Shown here one piece after another: positions 43,763 through 53,500 of a stretch of 64,000 nucleotides of DNA (positions are counted from its first letter, which is position 1; each line of letters opens with the position of its first letter). Source of the DNA: Oscillospiraceae bacterium (GTDB lineage Bacteria > Bacillota > Clostridia > Oscillospirales > Ruminococcaceae); contig JAFXIC010000072.1 of the NCBI GenBank assembly GCA_017533485.1, positions 1 to 64,000 of the forward strand. Direction: 5' to 3'. Under the pieces are notes generated by a model that worked only from the letters and a program-made list of their open reading frames with translations, ran no database searches and was not told the DNA's origin. The position numbers and the translations under genes are program-made.

Positions 43763-45220
43763 TCAACGGCTGCGGCGCAGGATTTCTTTGACATATTCCC
43801 ATACACGGGCGGCAGATGCGACATCCAACCGTTCCTTGGGTGTATGAATATCGGCAATATCCGGCCCAATGGATACGATATCTGCGTCCTTGATTTTCTT
43901 TGCAAAGATACCGCATTCCAGACCGGCGTGAATCCCTGCGACAATGGGTTCTTTTCCGTACTGCTCGCGGAAAACCTCGATCATCCGATCGCGTAAGGGC
44001 GAGTTTTTGCGGTATTCCCAGGCCGGATATTCGGATGAAAGCGTCATTTCTACAAAGTCAATTTCATCACCGATGGATTTGGTAAAGTCACGAACGGTTC
44101 CCGCAACCACTTCTTTGCCGCCTTCGGAATTGCTGCGGATCAGGAAATCACAGTGCAGCTCAGAATCTTTCAGTTCCAGAACGCCAAGATTCAAAGAAGT
44201 TTCAACCATGTCTTCGATGCTGTCACTCATGGTCTGTACACCGGTCGGGAAGCATCTGAGAAAATCATACATATCATATAGATAGCATTTGTTTTTGAGA
44301 TATTTGACTTTGCCGCGGGTATCAATTTCTTTGACGGAGAATAAAAGACCGGGATCGGTATCACCGCCGTACTTTTGATCATTGCAGTGTTTCACGATTT
44401 GTTGGAGTGTGTCGAGCTTTTCGTCATCCGAACCGATGATGACAGAAGCATTCTGGGGAATGACATTCATTTTTCCGCCGCCGGAAATGGTTCCGAAATA
44501 ACAATCAGTAATGTGTTTGAGCGGTTTGCTGAGCATTTTAAAAGCATTCAGTCTGCCCTTTCCGATATCAGCACCGGAATGACCGCCGAGCAGACCGGAA
44601 ACGGAAATTTCATATTCATATGCAGGTCTATGATATTGCTGGCTGAGTTCAAATACACAGTGAGCTGTAATGCCGCCCGCACAGCTGACGGTCAGAACGC
44701 CTTCTTTCTCGGAGTCAATATTCAGAATTTTGGTTCCACTTATAAGAGCCGGATCAAAATCCATAGCACCGTACATACCGGTTTCCTCGTCACGTGTGAT
44801 GAGCGCTTCAATCGGGGGATGGGGGATATCATCAGAATCGAGGATGGCAAAGATGTAGGCGAGTGCGATACCGTCATCTCCGCCCAATGTCGTGCCGTCT
44901 GCCCAGACGTATTTTCCGTCGGTCATAAGTGTTAATCCATCGGTATCCATATTTTGGGTACAGTCAGCGTTTTTTTCACAGACCATGTCCATATGTCCCT
45001 GTATAATCAGCGGTTCGCTGTTTTCATAGCCGGCGGTACCGGGGGCGTAGATAATGACATTGCCTGTTGCATCATAAATCGCCTTCAGCCCACGCTGCTT
45101 GGCAAAATTCATGCAATAGTCGGCAATTTGTGCCGTGTTGCCGGAACCATGAGGGATTTGTGAGATTTCCTCAAAGAACATAAAAACTTTCCGGGGTTCG
45201 AGATCTTTTAAAACGTGCAT
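43763..45220 (-). CDS. pepD: aminoacyl-histidine dipeptidase (Xaa-His dipeptidase)
   Basis: The 485-residue M20-family metallopeptidase matches PepD, which hydrolyses dipeptides such as carnosine and other Xaa-His or Xaa-Xaa substrates. Motifs are ISQIPHGSGN, the metal histidine in LIIQGHMDMVCEK, GGDDGIALAYI, ALITRDEETGMYGA and HAGLECGIF. GGAGGA precedes the ATG. Encoded 108 bases upstream of the OPT transporter on the same strand, it fits a peptide uptake and degradation function. Confidence 0.95.
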   Translation of the reverse strand: MHVLKDLEPRKVFMFFEEISQIPHGSGNTAQIADYCMNFAKQRGLKAIYDATGNVIIYAPGTAGYENSEPLIIQGHMDMVCEKNADCTQNMDTDGLTLMTDGKYVWADGTTLGGDDGIALAYIFAILDSDDIPHPPIEALITRDEETGMYGAMDFDPALISGTKILNIDSEKEGVLTVSCAGGITAHCVFELSQQYHRPAYEYEISVSGLLGGHSGADIGKGRLNAFKMLSKPLKHITDCYFGTISGGGKMNVIPQNASVIIGSDDEKLDTLQQIVKHCNDQKYGGDTDPGLLFSVKEIDTRGKVKYLKNKCYLYDMYDFLRCFPTGVQTMSDSIEDMVETSLNLGVLELKDSELHCDFLIRSNSEGGKEVVAGTVRDFTKSIGDEIDFVEMTLSSEYPAWEYRKNSPLRDRMIEVFREQYGKEPIVAGIHAGLECGIFAKKIKDADIVSIGPDIADIHTPKERLDVASAARVWEYVKEILRRSR

Positions 45221-45568
45221 AGTTTCCTCCTATATCCGCCGCTTTTGAAACGACGGTAAATTTCATACAAATATTATACATGATTTTATTATTTTTTGCA
45301 AGTTTATATTTGGGGTTATTATAGTTTCTAAACTTTCAGACTGGCTCATACGAATGGTAGTATACATATATAGTTCTGTAAAAAGGGGGAAGCATCTTGA
45401 ATGCGAATCGGAATATTGAAGGGAGCTTTAAAAATAAAACACAAAAAGTAGCCGAATTGGATTGCAATTTCATAAAAGATATGATATAATCAATTTATAT
45501 TGTGCAGCAGTAGTCTCGCTGTCGATATCAGAACGTAATGCATCGAACATACAAGGAGGTATACAATT
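45221..45568 (+). other. AT-rich intergenic region with promoter
   Basis: This 348-base gap separates divergent pepD and the 45569 gene. TATAAT at 45484-45489 and an AAGGAGG site at 45553 serve the latter. A 30-codon frame starting TTG at 45398 behind AAAAGGGGGAAG could be a small peptide, but nothing else supports it. No RNA or repeat is recognised. Confidence 0.5.
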
Positions 45569-46444
45569 ATGGGATTGTTTGACAAAAAGTATTGCAACAT
45601 CTGCGGAGAGAAAATCGGTCTCCTCGGAAATCGCAAGCTCGATGATGGCAACTGTTGTAAAGATTGTGCACGGAAGTTGTCACCGTGGTTTACGGAACGC
45701 CGTCATTCGACTATTGAGGAAATTAAGGAACAGCTTGCTTATCGTGAACAGAATCAACTGACGCTCAACGGTTTTTCTGTGTCCAGAGTCATCGGCGATA
45801 ATTATAAGATGTATATCGAGGAAGTCAATGGAATCCCGTCGCGGTTTTTTGTCACAGACGAGAAAGATTATCTGGAGAAAAACCCGGATGTCGTATCATT
45901 TTCGGATGTTGTATCCTGCATTCCGGATGTAAAGGTCAGAGATGAGGAGAAAAAACGCAGAACCGACAGCGGAGAAATGGTAAGCTATCATCCGCCGCGT
46001 TTTGAGCACCACTATGATTTTTACGTGGAGATTGATGTCCGCAATAATCCATATTTTGATAAAATGCGCTTTAAACTCAATCTGACCACGGTCACGCTCG
46101 AAACCGTCGGAACAATGAACGGTGCGTTCACCGGATTGATTGGGAATGGCTTTGGACCGCAGATGATGGGATCAACACTCGACCATAGACGTTATCAGGA
46201 ATATCAGTCTATGTGTGAAAAGATTTGTCAGGCTGTCGAGGACGGAAAACGAGGCGCTTCCGTTATGGCAGCAATGAATGAAATGGCTGCACAGAATCGC
46301 GCTGCCGTACCGACTGCACCAGCCGTGCCGACTACGCCTCCGGCTGCACCGGTTAGCTCCGGTCCGAAATTCTGTCCGAACTGCGGTTCTCCTGCCAGCG
46401 GCGGTAAATTCTGTCAGAACTGCGGCGGAAGTCTTACAATCTGA
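45569..46444 (+). CDS. DUF4428-like zinc-ribbon protein
   Basis: The 291-residue cytoplasmic protein starts with a DUF4428-type zinc ribbon (CNICGEKIG at 9-17, CCKDCARKLSPW at 29-40). A central domain (about 45-235) has a conserved-looking IEEVNGIPSRFFVTDEKDY and YHPPRFEHHYDFYVEIDV. A Pro/Ala linker and a C-terminal zinc-ribbon pair FCPNCGSPASGG/FCQNCGG end the protein. Two zinc ribbons at opposite ends suggest a protein- or nucleic-acid-binding adaptor; function is unknown. AAGGAGG lies nine bases before the ATG. Confidence 0.8.
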   Translation: MGLFDKKYCNICGEKIGLLGNRKLDDGNCCKDCARKLSPWFTERRHSTIEEIKEQLAYREQNQLTLNGFSVSRVIGDNYKMYIEEVNGIPSRFFVTDEKDYLEKNPDVVSFSDVVSCIPDVKVRDEEKKRRTDSGEMVSYHPPRFEHHYDFYVEIDVRNNPYFDKMRFKLNLTTVTLETVGTMNGAFTGLIGNGFGPQMMGSTLDHRRYQEYQSMCEKICQAVEDGKRGASVMAAMNEMAAQNRAAVPTAPAVPTTPPAAPVSSGPKFCPNCGSPASGGKFCQNCGGSLTI

Positions 46445-46462
46445 AGATACAAAGGCTATTGT

Positions 46463-46496
46463 AAAAGCGGAAACTGTCATGGTTTCCGCTTTTTTA
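46463..46496 (+). terminator. terminator of the zinc-ribbon gene
   Basis: Stem AAAAGCGGAAAC/GTTTCCGCTTTT with a seven-base loop, followed by T. The rest of the gap to 46746 holds only TATAAT at 46669 for the GH9 gene and nothing else I can see. Confidence 0.9.
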
Positions 46497-46746
46497 TAGG
46501 AATCATTCAAATGATAGGAATTTACGATCACAAACAGTCATGGAAACAAAGGATATTCTACATTCATTTGTTAATGGTGCACAAATTTTGGGAGTAAAGT
46601 TTTCTGTCTATAAAAAATTATTCATTGTCTGTTCATAAAATATCCATATAATTGGGTGAATTATACGATATAATGATAATGGTGTTGGTATGTCTGCCAA
46701 CATAAATTTAAGAGAGGGCATAAAATTAATGCGAGAGGGGATTTTT

Positions 46747-49278
46747 ATGAAAAGAAATTTCATTCAAAAACTTGGCGCTGTATGCCTCGGCGCCGCCATT
46801 ACCGCAAGTACATTCTGCTTGCCGAGTAATGGAAACACTCCTATGGTAGCAAATGCTGCCGGCAGCGATAACTATGCAAAATTGCTTCAGTATTCGCTGT
46901 ATTTCTATGATGCCAATATGTGCGGCAAGGAAGTTGACACAAAGTCGGCTATCACATGGAGAGGCAACTGCCATACCGATGATGAAATCGATGGCGGTTT
47001 CCACGACGCAGGCGACCATGCAATGTTCGGTCTTCCGCAGGGCTTTACTGCTTCTGTTCTCGGATGGAGCTACTATGAGTTCAAGGATGCCTACGTCAAA
47101 ACCGGTCAGGCTGACCACCTCAAGATGATCGTCGATCACTTCTGTGATTTCTTCAAGAGATCTACAAAGCTCAATGGAAATAGTGTTTCGAGCTTCCTCT
47201 ATCAGAAGGGCGACGGTACCGAGGATCACAGCTACTGGGGTGCACCCGAAAAGCAGGGCGGCGGCAGAAAGATGTTCTGGACTTCGAATAGTGCCAGCGA
47301 CATCGCAGCTGACTATGCAGCAGCACTCGCGCTGAACTACATCAACTTCAAGGATTCCGAAGACCTGAAATATGCTGAGGCACTTTATAACTTCTCGACT
47401 GCACATAACAAATGCGAGTCGAACGGTCCCAGCGGTTTCTATCTGGCAAACGGCTGTACACCTACCGATGAACAGGCAAATGCAGCAGGATGGCTCTATC
47501 TTGCAACGAATAATGACAAGTATAAGAATGACTGTGCAAGCAAGCAGACACAGTATCTTGGCTGGTGTGACGGCTGGGATAACAGAGGTCTTGGCGCAGC
47601 TTGTGTTTATGCGCATATTACCGGTGACTGGGGTAAGGTCAACAGCTTCCTCGGCGGTTATGCAAACAACAACAACTACCTCTGCATGGATGACTGGGGT
47701 AGCGCACGTCTGAACTGCTCGATGCAGATGTCTATGCTCGTTGCAACAAAGAATTCCAGTGCGAATTATGGCAACTGGGCAAAGGGTCAGATGAACTACA
47801 TTCTTGGCGAGAACCCGTTTAATGTATGCTTTGTTACCGGCTTTGCTTCCAATTCTGCAAAGAATACTCACCACAGAGCAGCTTCCGGCTATCAGGGTTA
47901 TGGCGATGGCATGAGCGAAAACACAACAACTTACCATCCTACAAACGGTAAGACACTGATCGGTGCTCTGACCGGCGGCCCCAACAAGAACGGACAGTAC
48001 AAGGATGTTCTGAATGACTATATGTGTAACGAGGTTGCTATCGACTATAATGCTGGTCTTGTCGGCGCAGCAGCAGGTCTCTATCAGCTCTATGGTACCG
48101 GTTCGACCGATACTTCTATCGTAGGCGTTGATAAGATTTATAGCGGCAGCTCCGATATTACCACTACACCTTCGAACTCCGGTTCTACCTCGACTTCTAC
48201 CACCACTACAACAACCACTACTTCGACTCCGCACGGCGATACATCCGGTGATGTTGTACTGACTGTTGGCAAGGATATCGAGCAGGGTACTGAAAAGGGC
48301 GATGACGGTGAGATCAATAACTATGTTGAATTCGCTCCGCAGGGTGCAAAGTCTGTTACGCTTTACTATTCCGTCAGCTCCAATGATACTGAGAGTGCAG
48401 GCGCATTCGGTACATGGAACGGTGACTGGGCACAGGAAGACTTCAATGTTGCAGTTAAGAACGGCAAGGTAGAAGTTTCTTACGATGTACCTTCTAATGT
48501 TGGTCAGACCATTAAGGCAATGGTATTCTGGCCGCATGGCAATGCAATCAAGATTGAAAAGGTTGTTCTCCATAAGGGTGGTTCTTCCTCCGGTACTGTT
48601 ACAACCGCTCCGCCTACCAGCACTGATGTTGTTCTGACAGTTGGCAAGGATATTGAGCAGGGTACCGAAAAGGGCGATGACGGCGAGATCAATAACTATG
48701 TTGAATTTGCTCCGCAGGGCGCAAAGTCCGCAACTCTCTATTACTCCGTAACTTCCAATGACACCGAGAGTGCTGGTGCATTTGGTACATGGAATGGTGA
48801 CTGGGAGCAGGAAGACTTCAATGTTGCAGTTAAGAACGGTAAGGTAGAGGTTACTTACACCATTCCTTCCAATGTTGGTCAGACTGTTAAGGCAATGGTC
48901 TTCTGGCCGCATGGCAATGCTGTCAAGATTGAAAAGGTTGTTCTTCATAAGTCCGGCACTGCAACAACTACCAAAACCACAACTACTACATCGAAAACCA
49001 CTACAACCACTACTACTACTTCTAAAACAACTACAACCACAACTACCACCACCACAACAACCACTACCTCGGCTCCGAAGGTAACAAAGCTTGGTGATGC
49101 AAACTGTGATGGAGAGGTCGATATCAGTGACGTTATCTTTACTGCAAGAATTGCTACTGAAGATACTGCACTCCGTATCACTTCCCAGGGTAAGCTGAAT
49201 GCAGATATCGACTCTAACAATGTGATTTCTGCTAAGGATGCATCTGAAATCCTTCGCATTATCGCAAAGCTGAGATAA
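46747..49278 (+). CDS. GH9 endoglucanase with two tandem CBMs, Thr linker and dockerin
   Basis: The 843-residue secreted enzyme has a signal peptide (about 1-38), a GH9 domain directly after it (about 41-470: GGFHDAGDHAMFG with Asp87/Asp90, catalytic Glu429 in MCNEVAIDYNAG) and a Ser/Thr linker. Two nearly identical modules follow (502-613 and 627-737: DIEQGTEKGDDGEINNYVEF, GAFGTWNGDW, VKAMVFWPHGN), then a long Thr/Lys linker and a two-loop dockerin (about 783-843: DANCDGEVDISDVIF, DIDSNNVISAKDASEIL). The modules look like carbohydrate-binding modules of the kind described in R. flavefaciens GH9 enzymes (perhaps CBM79-like, from memory). ATG 46747 follows GAGAGGGG; upstream ATGs lack a site. 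Confidence 0.93.
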   Translation: MKRNFIQKLGAVCLGAAITASTFCLPSNGNTPMVANAAGSDNYAKLLQYSLYFYDANMCGKEVDTKSAITWRGNCHTDDEIDGGFHDAGDHAMFGLPQGFTASVLGWSYYEFKDAYVKTGQADHLKMIVDHFCDFFKRSTKLNGNSVSSFLYQKGDGTEDHSYWGAPEKQGGGRKMFWTSNSASDIAADYAAALALNYINFKDSEDLKYAEALYNFSTAHNKCESNGPSGFYLANGCTPTDEQANAAGWLYLATNNDKYKNDCASKQTQYLGWCDGWDNRGLGAACVYAHITGDWGKVNSFLGGYANNNNYLCMDDWGSARLNCSMQMSMLVATKNSSANYGNWAKGQMNYILGENPFNVCFVTGFASNSAKNTHHRAASGYQGYGDGMSENTTTYHPTNGKTLIGALTGGPNKNGQYKDVLNDYMCNEVAIDYNAGLVGAAAGLYQLYGTGSTDTSIVGVDKIYSGSSDITTTPSNSGSTSTSTTTTTTTTSTPHGDTSGDVVLTVGKDIEQGTEKGDDGEINNYVEFAPQGAKSVTLYYSVSSNDTESAGAFGTWNGDWAQEDFNVAVKNGKVEVSYDVPSNVGQTIKAMVFWPHGNAIKIEKVVLHKGGSSSGTVTTAPPTSTDVVLTVGKDIEQGTEKGDDGEINNYVEFAPQGAKSATLYYSVTSNDTESAGAFGTWNGDWEQEDFNVAVKNGKVEVTYTIPSNVGQTVKAMVFWPHGNAVKIEKVVLHKSGTATTTKTTTTTSKTTTTTTTTSKTTTTTTTTTTTTTTSAPKVTKLGDANCDGEVDISDVIFTARIATEDTALRITSQGKLNADIDSNNVISAKDASEILRIIAKLR
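48250..48963 (+). repeat. tandem duplication of a CBM-coding module
   Basis: Copies at about 48250-48588 and 48625-48963, 375 bases apart, encode 110-residue modules differing at roughly ten positions. Long runs of identical DNA, for example around GAAAAGGGCGATGACGG, indicate a recent duplication. Confidence 0.93.
48958..49075 (+). repeat. ACN-triplet tract encoding a Thr-rich linker
   Basis: About 40 codons, mostly ACA/ACT/ACC with interspersed AAA and TCG, encode the Thr/Lys linker before the dockerin. Such a low-complexity tract may vary in length between strains. Confidence 0.88.
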
Positions 49279-49320
49279 TTAGATTTTACATTCAGTCTTG
49301 ATCTGATACAAGAAGTAGTG

Positions 49321-49357
49321 AAAAGTCCGAAAGGTTTTAAAGCCTTTCGGACTTTTT
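49321..49357 (+). terminator. terminator of the GH9 gene
   Basis: Fourteen-base perfect stem AAAAGTCCGAAAGG/CCTTTCGGACTTTT with an eight-base loop and T tail. Confidence 0.92.
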
Positions 49358-49380
49358 CTGTATAATATTTCAAATAGCTG

Positions 49381-49409
49381 TTGACATTATCGGGGGAAAG
49401 TGATATAAT
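49381..49409 (+). promoter_or_regulatory. promoter of glnA
   Basis: Perfect TTGACA (49381-49386), 17-base spacer, perfect TATAAT (49404-49409). A 75-base leader follows; I see no known riboswitch in it. Confidence 0.85.
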
Positions 49410-49491
49410 ATTTTATGTTGGTTTGCAAATAAATGGTAAAACAACACTACACGATCATGTTTCATTCAAAAATTCAAAGGAGAAGAAAATC

Positions 49492-50922
49492 ATGTTCAAA
49501 ACATTTGATGAGGCAAAACAGTATTGTGCCGATCATGGCGTAAAAATGATTGACTTTAAGATGGTGGATATCGACGGAAGATGGCGTCATATTGCAATTC
49601 CAGAGAGCCGTTTTGTACCGGAACTGATGGAATCCGGCATCGGCTTTGATGGATCCAACTACGGTTTTGCCGCTGTTGAGAAAAGCGATATGATTTTTAT
49701 TCCGGATTTGTCCAGTGCTGCACTTGATCCGTTTGCGAAAATCACAACGCTTTCTATGATTGGTGATGTCTATGTCATTGCCGAGCCGAATTACCGCTTC
49801 GATCAGGATCCGAGAAATGTTTCGAAGCACGCGGTTGAGTATCTGAAATCGACCGGTATTGCAGATGAAATGATTATCGGTCCGGAGTTTGAGTTCCATA
49901 TTTTTGATGGTGTCGGTTATACCACACAGCCTGACTGTATCGGCGTTCAGCTTTCGTCCAAGGAATCTGCATGGTGCAGTTCTGAAATCGGAGATAATAA
50001 CGGTGGATATGTAACGCCTTCGCATCGCGGATATCATGCAGACTTGCCGAACGACCTGACTTATGACCTTCGCTCGAAGATTTGTATGATGCTCGAAGAA
50101 CGCGGTGTTCAGGTCAAGTATCATCATCATGAAGTCGGAGGCTCCGGTCAGGTTGAAATCGAAGTAGAGCTTGGTGAAATGACCGAAATGGCAGATAAGA
50201 CGATGATTATTAAGTACATCGTCAAGAATGCTGCTCTGGAGAATGGCCAGACAGCCACATTTATGCCGAAGCCCATTTATAAGGAAGCCGGAAACGGTAT
50301 GCACGTACATATGCTTCTGTTCAAGGATGGCAAGCCTGTGTTCTATGATCCGAATGGCTATTCCGAGCTTTCGGATACCGCACTCTACTTTATCGGCGGT
50401 CTTTTGAAACACGCAGCGTCTCTTGCCGGATTCACGAACCCTTCGACCAACAGCTATAAGCGATTGGTTCCCGGCTTCGAGGCACCTGTCACAATCGGTT
50501 ATGCAACCTCGAACCGCAGTGCGGTTATTCGAATCCCTGCATATGCAAAATCTCCGTCGAAGCGTCGTTTTGAGCTTCGTTGTCCGGATGCAACCTGTAA
50601 CCCGTATTATGCCTATGCTGCGATTCTGATGGCAGGTATTGACGGTGTGAAGAACAAGATTGATCCATCGAAATGTGGTTGGGGTCCGTTTGACTTCAAT
50701 CTTTATACGCTGCCGGAAGAAGAAAAAGCAAAACTTCAGTCTTTGCCGAAAACACTCGATGAAGCACTGGATGCACTCGAAGCAGATCACGATTATCTGA
50801 CAGCAGGGGGTGTATTCCCTGAGCGTCTGATTCAGCTCTGGATTGCAAAAAAGCGTAGTGAGGGATCTGAGATCAACCAGATGCCGCATCCGGCTGAATT
50901 TGCTAAATACTACGATTTGTAA
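49492..50922 (+). CDS. glnA: glutamine synthetase type I
   Basis: GlnA makes glutamine from glutamate and ammonia with ATP. The 476-residue product has the beta-grasp segment FKMVDIDGRWRHI and GFDGSNYGF. Metal-binding GPEFEFHIFD, HHHEVGGSGQVEIEVE, the ATP-site NGMHVHMLLFKDG and the Arg-containing NRSAVIRIP complete the active site. The usual PKP and KRLVPGFEAP segments are present. AAAGGAGAAG lies seven to nine bases before ATG 49492; a longer in-frame extension upstream runs through the promoter and is rejected. It is monocistronic with no GlnR-like box that I can identify. Confidence 0.96.
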   Translation: MFKTFDEAKQYCADHGVKMIDFKMVDIDGRWRHIAIPESRFVPELMESGIGFDGSNYGFAAVEKSDMIFIPDLSSAALDPFAKITTLSMIGDVYVIAEPNYRFDQDPRNVSKHAVEYLKSTGIADEMIIGPEFEFHIFDGVGYTTQPDCIGVQLSSKESAWCSSEIGDNNGGYVTPSHRGYHADLPNDLTYDLRSKICMMLEERGVQVKYHHHEVGGSGQVEIEVELGEMTEMADKTMIIKYIVKNAALENGQTATFMPKPIYKEAGNGMHVHMLLFKDGKPVFYDPNGYSELSDTALYFIGGLLKHAASLAGFTNPSTNSYKRLVPGFEAPVTIGYATSNRSAVIRIPAYAKSPSKRRFELRCPDATCNPYYAYAAILMAGIDGVKNKIDPSKCGWGPFDFNLYTLPEEEKAKLQSLPKTLDEALDALEADHDYLTAGGVFPERLIQLWIAKKRSEGSEINQMPHPAEFAKYYDL

Positions 50923-51009
50923 TTTCTGATAAAAACAACAGATTGATTCGTTGTTTGTTGCACAGAATCACGAAAAGTTGCTGTAATCTTTTGCTGAACT
51001 CGATTTGGC

Positions 51010-51038
51010 TTGACAAAATCCGCGAAACATGGTATGCT
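51010..51038 (+). promoter_or_regulatory. promoter of the trpBA T-box leader
   Basis: Perfect TTGACA (51010-51015), 17-base spacer, TATGCT (51033-51038). Confidence 0.82.
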
Positions 51039-51045
51039 AACAGTA

Positions 51046-51318
51046 TATGATAATGAAACCGTTGATGCGGAGATAAAGCTGTATAAGCCTTTCCAGAGAG
51101 TTCGGGATGCTGGGAGCCGAATAAGAATCTGTGCAGCAAATGGCCCGCGGAGGGCGCAGTCGGCTGAGCCGGTAAAACTGCGACGTTCTGACATACGTTA
51201 ATTGTCTGGAATATTATAGTATTCCGAAAAGGGCATGGGATTCCCATGAATCAAGGTGGCACCGCGAGTCAATCAAACTCGTCCTTGACTGATCAGACAG
51301 TCGGGGACGAGTTTTTTA
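51046..51318 (+). promoter_or_regulatory. T-box riboswitch (tryptophan) controlling trpBA
   Basis: The leader has the T-box consensus AAGGTGGCACCGCG (51253-51266), a stem I with AGAGAGTTCGGGATGCTGGGAGCC and a terminator AAACTCGTCC/GGACGAGTTT with T run (51275-51318). The likely specifier codon is TGG at 51141-51143 in GCAAATGGCCC, which would pair with uncharged tRNA-Trp and fits the downstream tryptophan synthase genes. Binding of uncharged tRNA would form the antiterminator and switch trpBA on. Confidence 0.92.
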
Positions 51319-51334
51319 TCAATGGAGGAAGAAT

Positions 51335-52525
51335 ATGAGTAATCCAAACGGGCGTTTTGGTATTCATGGCGGTCAGTATATTCCTGAGACGCTGATGAAT
51401 TCGGTGATAGAGCTGGAAAAAGCCTATTCGTATTATAAAAATGATCCGCAGTTTCAGGCTGAGTTTTCGGCTTTACTGGATGAATATGCCGGCAGACCTT
51501 CTCGACTTTACTATGCGAAGAAGCTAACAGAAGCGCTTGGCGGCGCAAAAATTTACTTAAAGCGCGAAGACTTGAACCATACCGGTGCACATAAGATCAA
51601 TAATGTGCTTGGACAGGCACTGCTTGCCAAGAAGATGGGAAAAACTCGTCTGATTGCGGAAACCGGTGCCGGCCAGCACGGTGTTGCGACGGCAACCGCT
51701 GCTGCGCTGATGGGTATGGAATGTGTCATTTTTATGGGTGAAGAAGATACGAAGCGCCAGGCTTTGAATGTATATCGGATGCGGCTTCTGGGTGCAGAGG
51801 TCATTCCGGTGACAAGCGGTACCGCTACGTTAAAGGATGCTGTTTCCGAGGCGATGGGAGAATGGTGTAAACGGATAGAGGATACGCATTATTGTTTGGG
51901 TTCCGTTATGGGGCCGCACCCGTTCCCTACGATTGTCCGTGATTTCCAGGCAGTTATTTCCAGAGAAATCAAAGCACAGATTCTGGAAAAGGAAGGTCGG
52001 CTTCCTGACGCAGTTCTTGCTTGTGTCGGAGGCGGTTCCAACGCGATCGGAACATTCTATCACTTTATTGATGATACGAATGTACGCCTGATTGGATGTG
52101 AAGCGGCGGGCAGAGGAATTGATACATTTGAGACTGCTGCAACGATCAACACCGGAAAGCTTGGCATTTTCCACGGGATGAAATCTTACTTCTGTCAGGA
52201 TGAATACGGCCAGATTGCACCGGTATATTCGATTTCGGCAGGTCTGGATTATCCGGGAATCGGTCCGGAACACGCACATCTCTATGATATCGGCAGAGCT
52301 GAATATGTGCCGGTAACGGATGATGAAGCTGTCGATGCTTTTGAATATCTTTCTCGTACAGAAGGAATTATTCCTGCGATTGAATCTGCACACGCGATTG
52401 CATATGGTCTGAAGCTTGCGCCGACGATGAACAAGGACCAGATTATGGTCATTACCGTTTCCGGACGCGGTGATAAGGATTGTGCCGCGATTGCACGTTA
52501 CAGAGGAGAAGAATTATATGAGTAA
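51335..52525 (+). CDS. trpB: tryptophan synthase beta subunit
   Basis: TrpB condenses indole with serine using PLP. The 396-residue product contains [15 protein letters not shown], the PLP lysine in [35 protein letters not shown] and the C-terminal [10 protein letters not shown]. Length and motifs are those of the standard TrpB1 type. TGGAGGAAG precedes the ATG. It is the first structural gene after the T-box; trpA starts eight bases inside its end. Confidence 0.97.
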   Translation: MSNPNGRFGIHGGQYIPETLMNSVIELEKAYSYYKNDPQFQAEFSALLDEYAGRPSRLYYAKKLTEALGGAKIYLKREDLNHTGAHKINNVLGQALLAKKMGKTRLIAETGAGQHGVATATAAALMGMECVIFMGEEDTKRQALNVYRMRLLGAEVIPVTSGTATLKDAVSEAMGEWCKRIEDTHYCLGSVMGPHPFPTIVRDFQAVISREIKAQILEKEGRLPDAVLACVGGGSNAIGTFYHFIDDTNVRLIGCEAAGRGIDTFETAATINTGKLGIFHGMKSYFCQDEYGQIAPVYSISAGLDYPGIGPEHAHLYDIGRAEYVPVTDDEAVDAFEYLSRTEGIIPAIESAHAIAYGLKLAPTMNKDQIMVITVSGRGDKDCAAIARYRGEELYE

Positions 52526-53300
52526 TCTTTCCAGTATATTGAACCAAAAAAAAGTATTTCTTCCGTTTCTGACCTGTGGAGATCCGGATTGTGAAACAAC
52601 CGCCGCTAATATTCTTGCACTTGCGGAATCTGGCGCGGATGCAGTGATTCTTGGCATTCCGTTTTCGGATCCGACTGCGGAAGGGAGCCTGATCCAGTGT
52701 GCAAATATTCGGGCACTCGCCGGCGGTGCGACAACAGACCGTATTTTCAAAATGGCAGAAGAAATCCGAAATGAGATTTCGATTCCGCTGATTTTTATGA
52801 CATATGCAAATGTTGTATTCTCGTATGGCATGGAACGATTCTGCAAGCGTTGTGAATCACTTGGGATTGAAGGGCTGATTATACCGGATGTTCCTTTCGA
52901 GGAAAAGGAAGAATTTGATGTCGTGTGTAAATCATATCAAATGGATTTGATTTCGATGATTGCGCCGACATCTGCCAGTCGGATTTCGAAGATTGCAAGT
53001 GAAGCGAACGGTTTTGTCTTTGCTGTTTCGGGACTTGGCGTGTCGGATGAACAGTCTAAGATGCAGGCGACGATTGAACAGACAGTTTCCGAAATCAAAG
53101 CACATACCAATATTCCGTGTATTGTAGGCTTTGGAATTCAGACGCCTGCACAGGCAGCCTATATGACAGGTTTTGCTGATGGTGTGATTGCAGACACCAC
53201 TTTTACGGAGATTGTTGCAAAATACGCTAAAGATTCGACGCCATACGTCAAAGAATTTGCGCACTCTATGATTGCAGCGATTCAAAATACAATTGAATAA
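52518..53300 (+). CDS. trpA: tryptophan synthase alpha subunit
   Basis: TrpA cleaves indole-3-glycerol phosphate and channels indole to TrpB. The 260-residue TIM barrel shows [12 protein letters not shown] (the catalytic glutamate region varies), [15 protein letters not shown] with the catalytic Asp, [10 protein letters not shown], and [10 protein letters not shown]. In E. coli the motif is PFSDPLADGP and here it is [10 protein letters not shown], a small change of a kind seen in divergent TrpA. Translation is coupled to trpB by an eight-base overlap. No other trp genes are in the window. Confidence 0.94.
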   Translation: MSNLSSILNQKKVFLPFLTCGDPDCETTAANILALAESGADAVILGIPFSDPTAEGSLIQCANIRALAGGATTDRIFKMAEEIRNEISIPLIFMTYANVVFSYGMERFCKRCESLGIEGLIIPDVPFEEKEEFDVVCKSYQMDLISMIAPTSASRISKIASEANGFVFAVSGLGVSDEQSKMQATIEQTVSEIKAHTNIPCIVGFGIQTPAQAAYMTGFADGVIADTTFTEIVAKYAKDSTPYVKEFAHSMIAAIQNTIE

Positions 53301-53306
53301 TCTATG

Positions 53307-53348
53307 AACCCACCATTCGGACACTCTGAACGGTGGGTTTGTTTTTGT
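53307..53348 (+). terminator. terminator of trpBA
   Basis: Stem AACCCACC-a-TTC with GAA-c-GGTGGGTT, followed by TGTTTTTG. Confidence 0.88.
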
Positions 53349-53416
53349 GTTAAGAACATAAGCATAAAATGTATATAATACAGCACAAATGGTCAGCTAT
53401 CGAATACAATTTTACA

Positions 53417-53445
53417 TTGACGGGAGATAAACGAGAAGGTATAAT
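53417..53445 (+). promoter_or_regulatory. promoter of the GH5 gene
   Basis: TTGACG (53417-53422), 17-base spacer, TATAAT (53440-53445). Confidence 0.72.
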
Positions 53446-53500
53446 TAGTATAATCTCAGGAATCAGGGAGAACATCCAGACAATATGAAAGAGGTATGGT

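Noticed and set aside
45398..45490. Thirty-codon frame starting TTG after AAAAGGGGGAAG
   Set aside because: Its end coincides with the promoter of the next gene and nothing beyond a purine-rich site supports translation; left only as a remark in the gap entry.
46726..48948. 740-codon open frame on the minus strand opposite the GH9 gene
   Set aside because: It is the antisense shadow of a clear GH9-CBM gene with codon bias that keeps the opposite frame open; its translation is Cys/Ile/Thr-rich with no recognisable domain.
48958..49075. ACN repeat as a separate mobile or structural element
   Set aside because: It is an in-frame Thr-rich linker of the kind common between cellulase modules.
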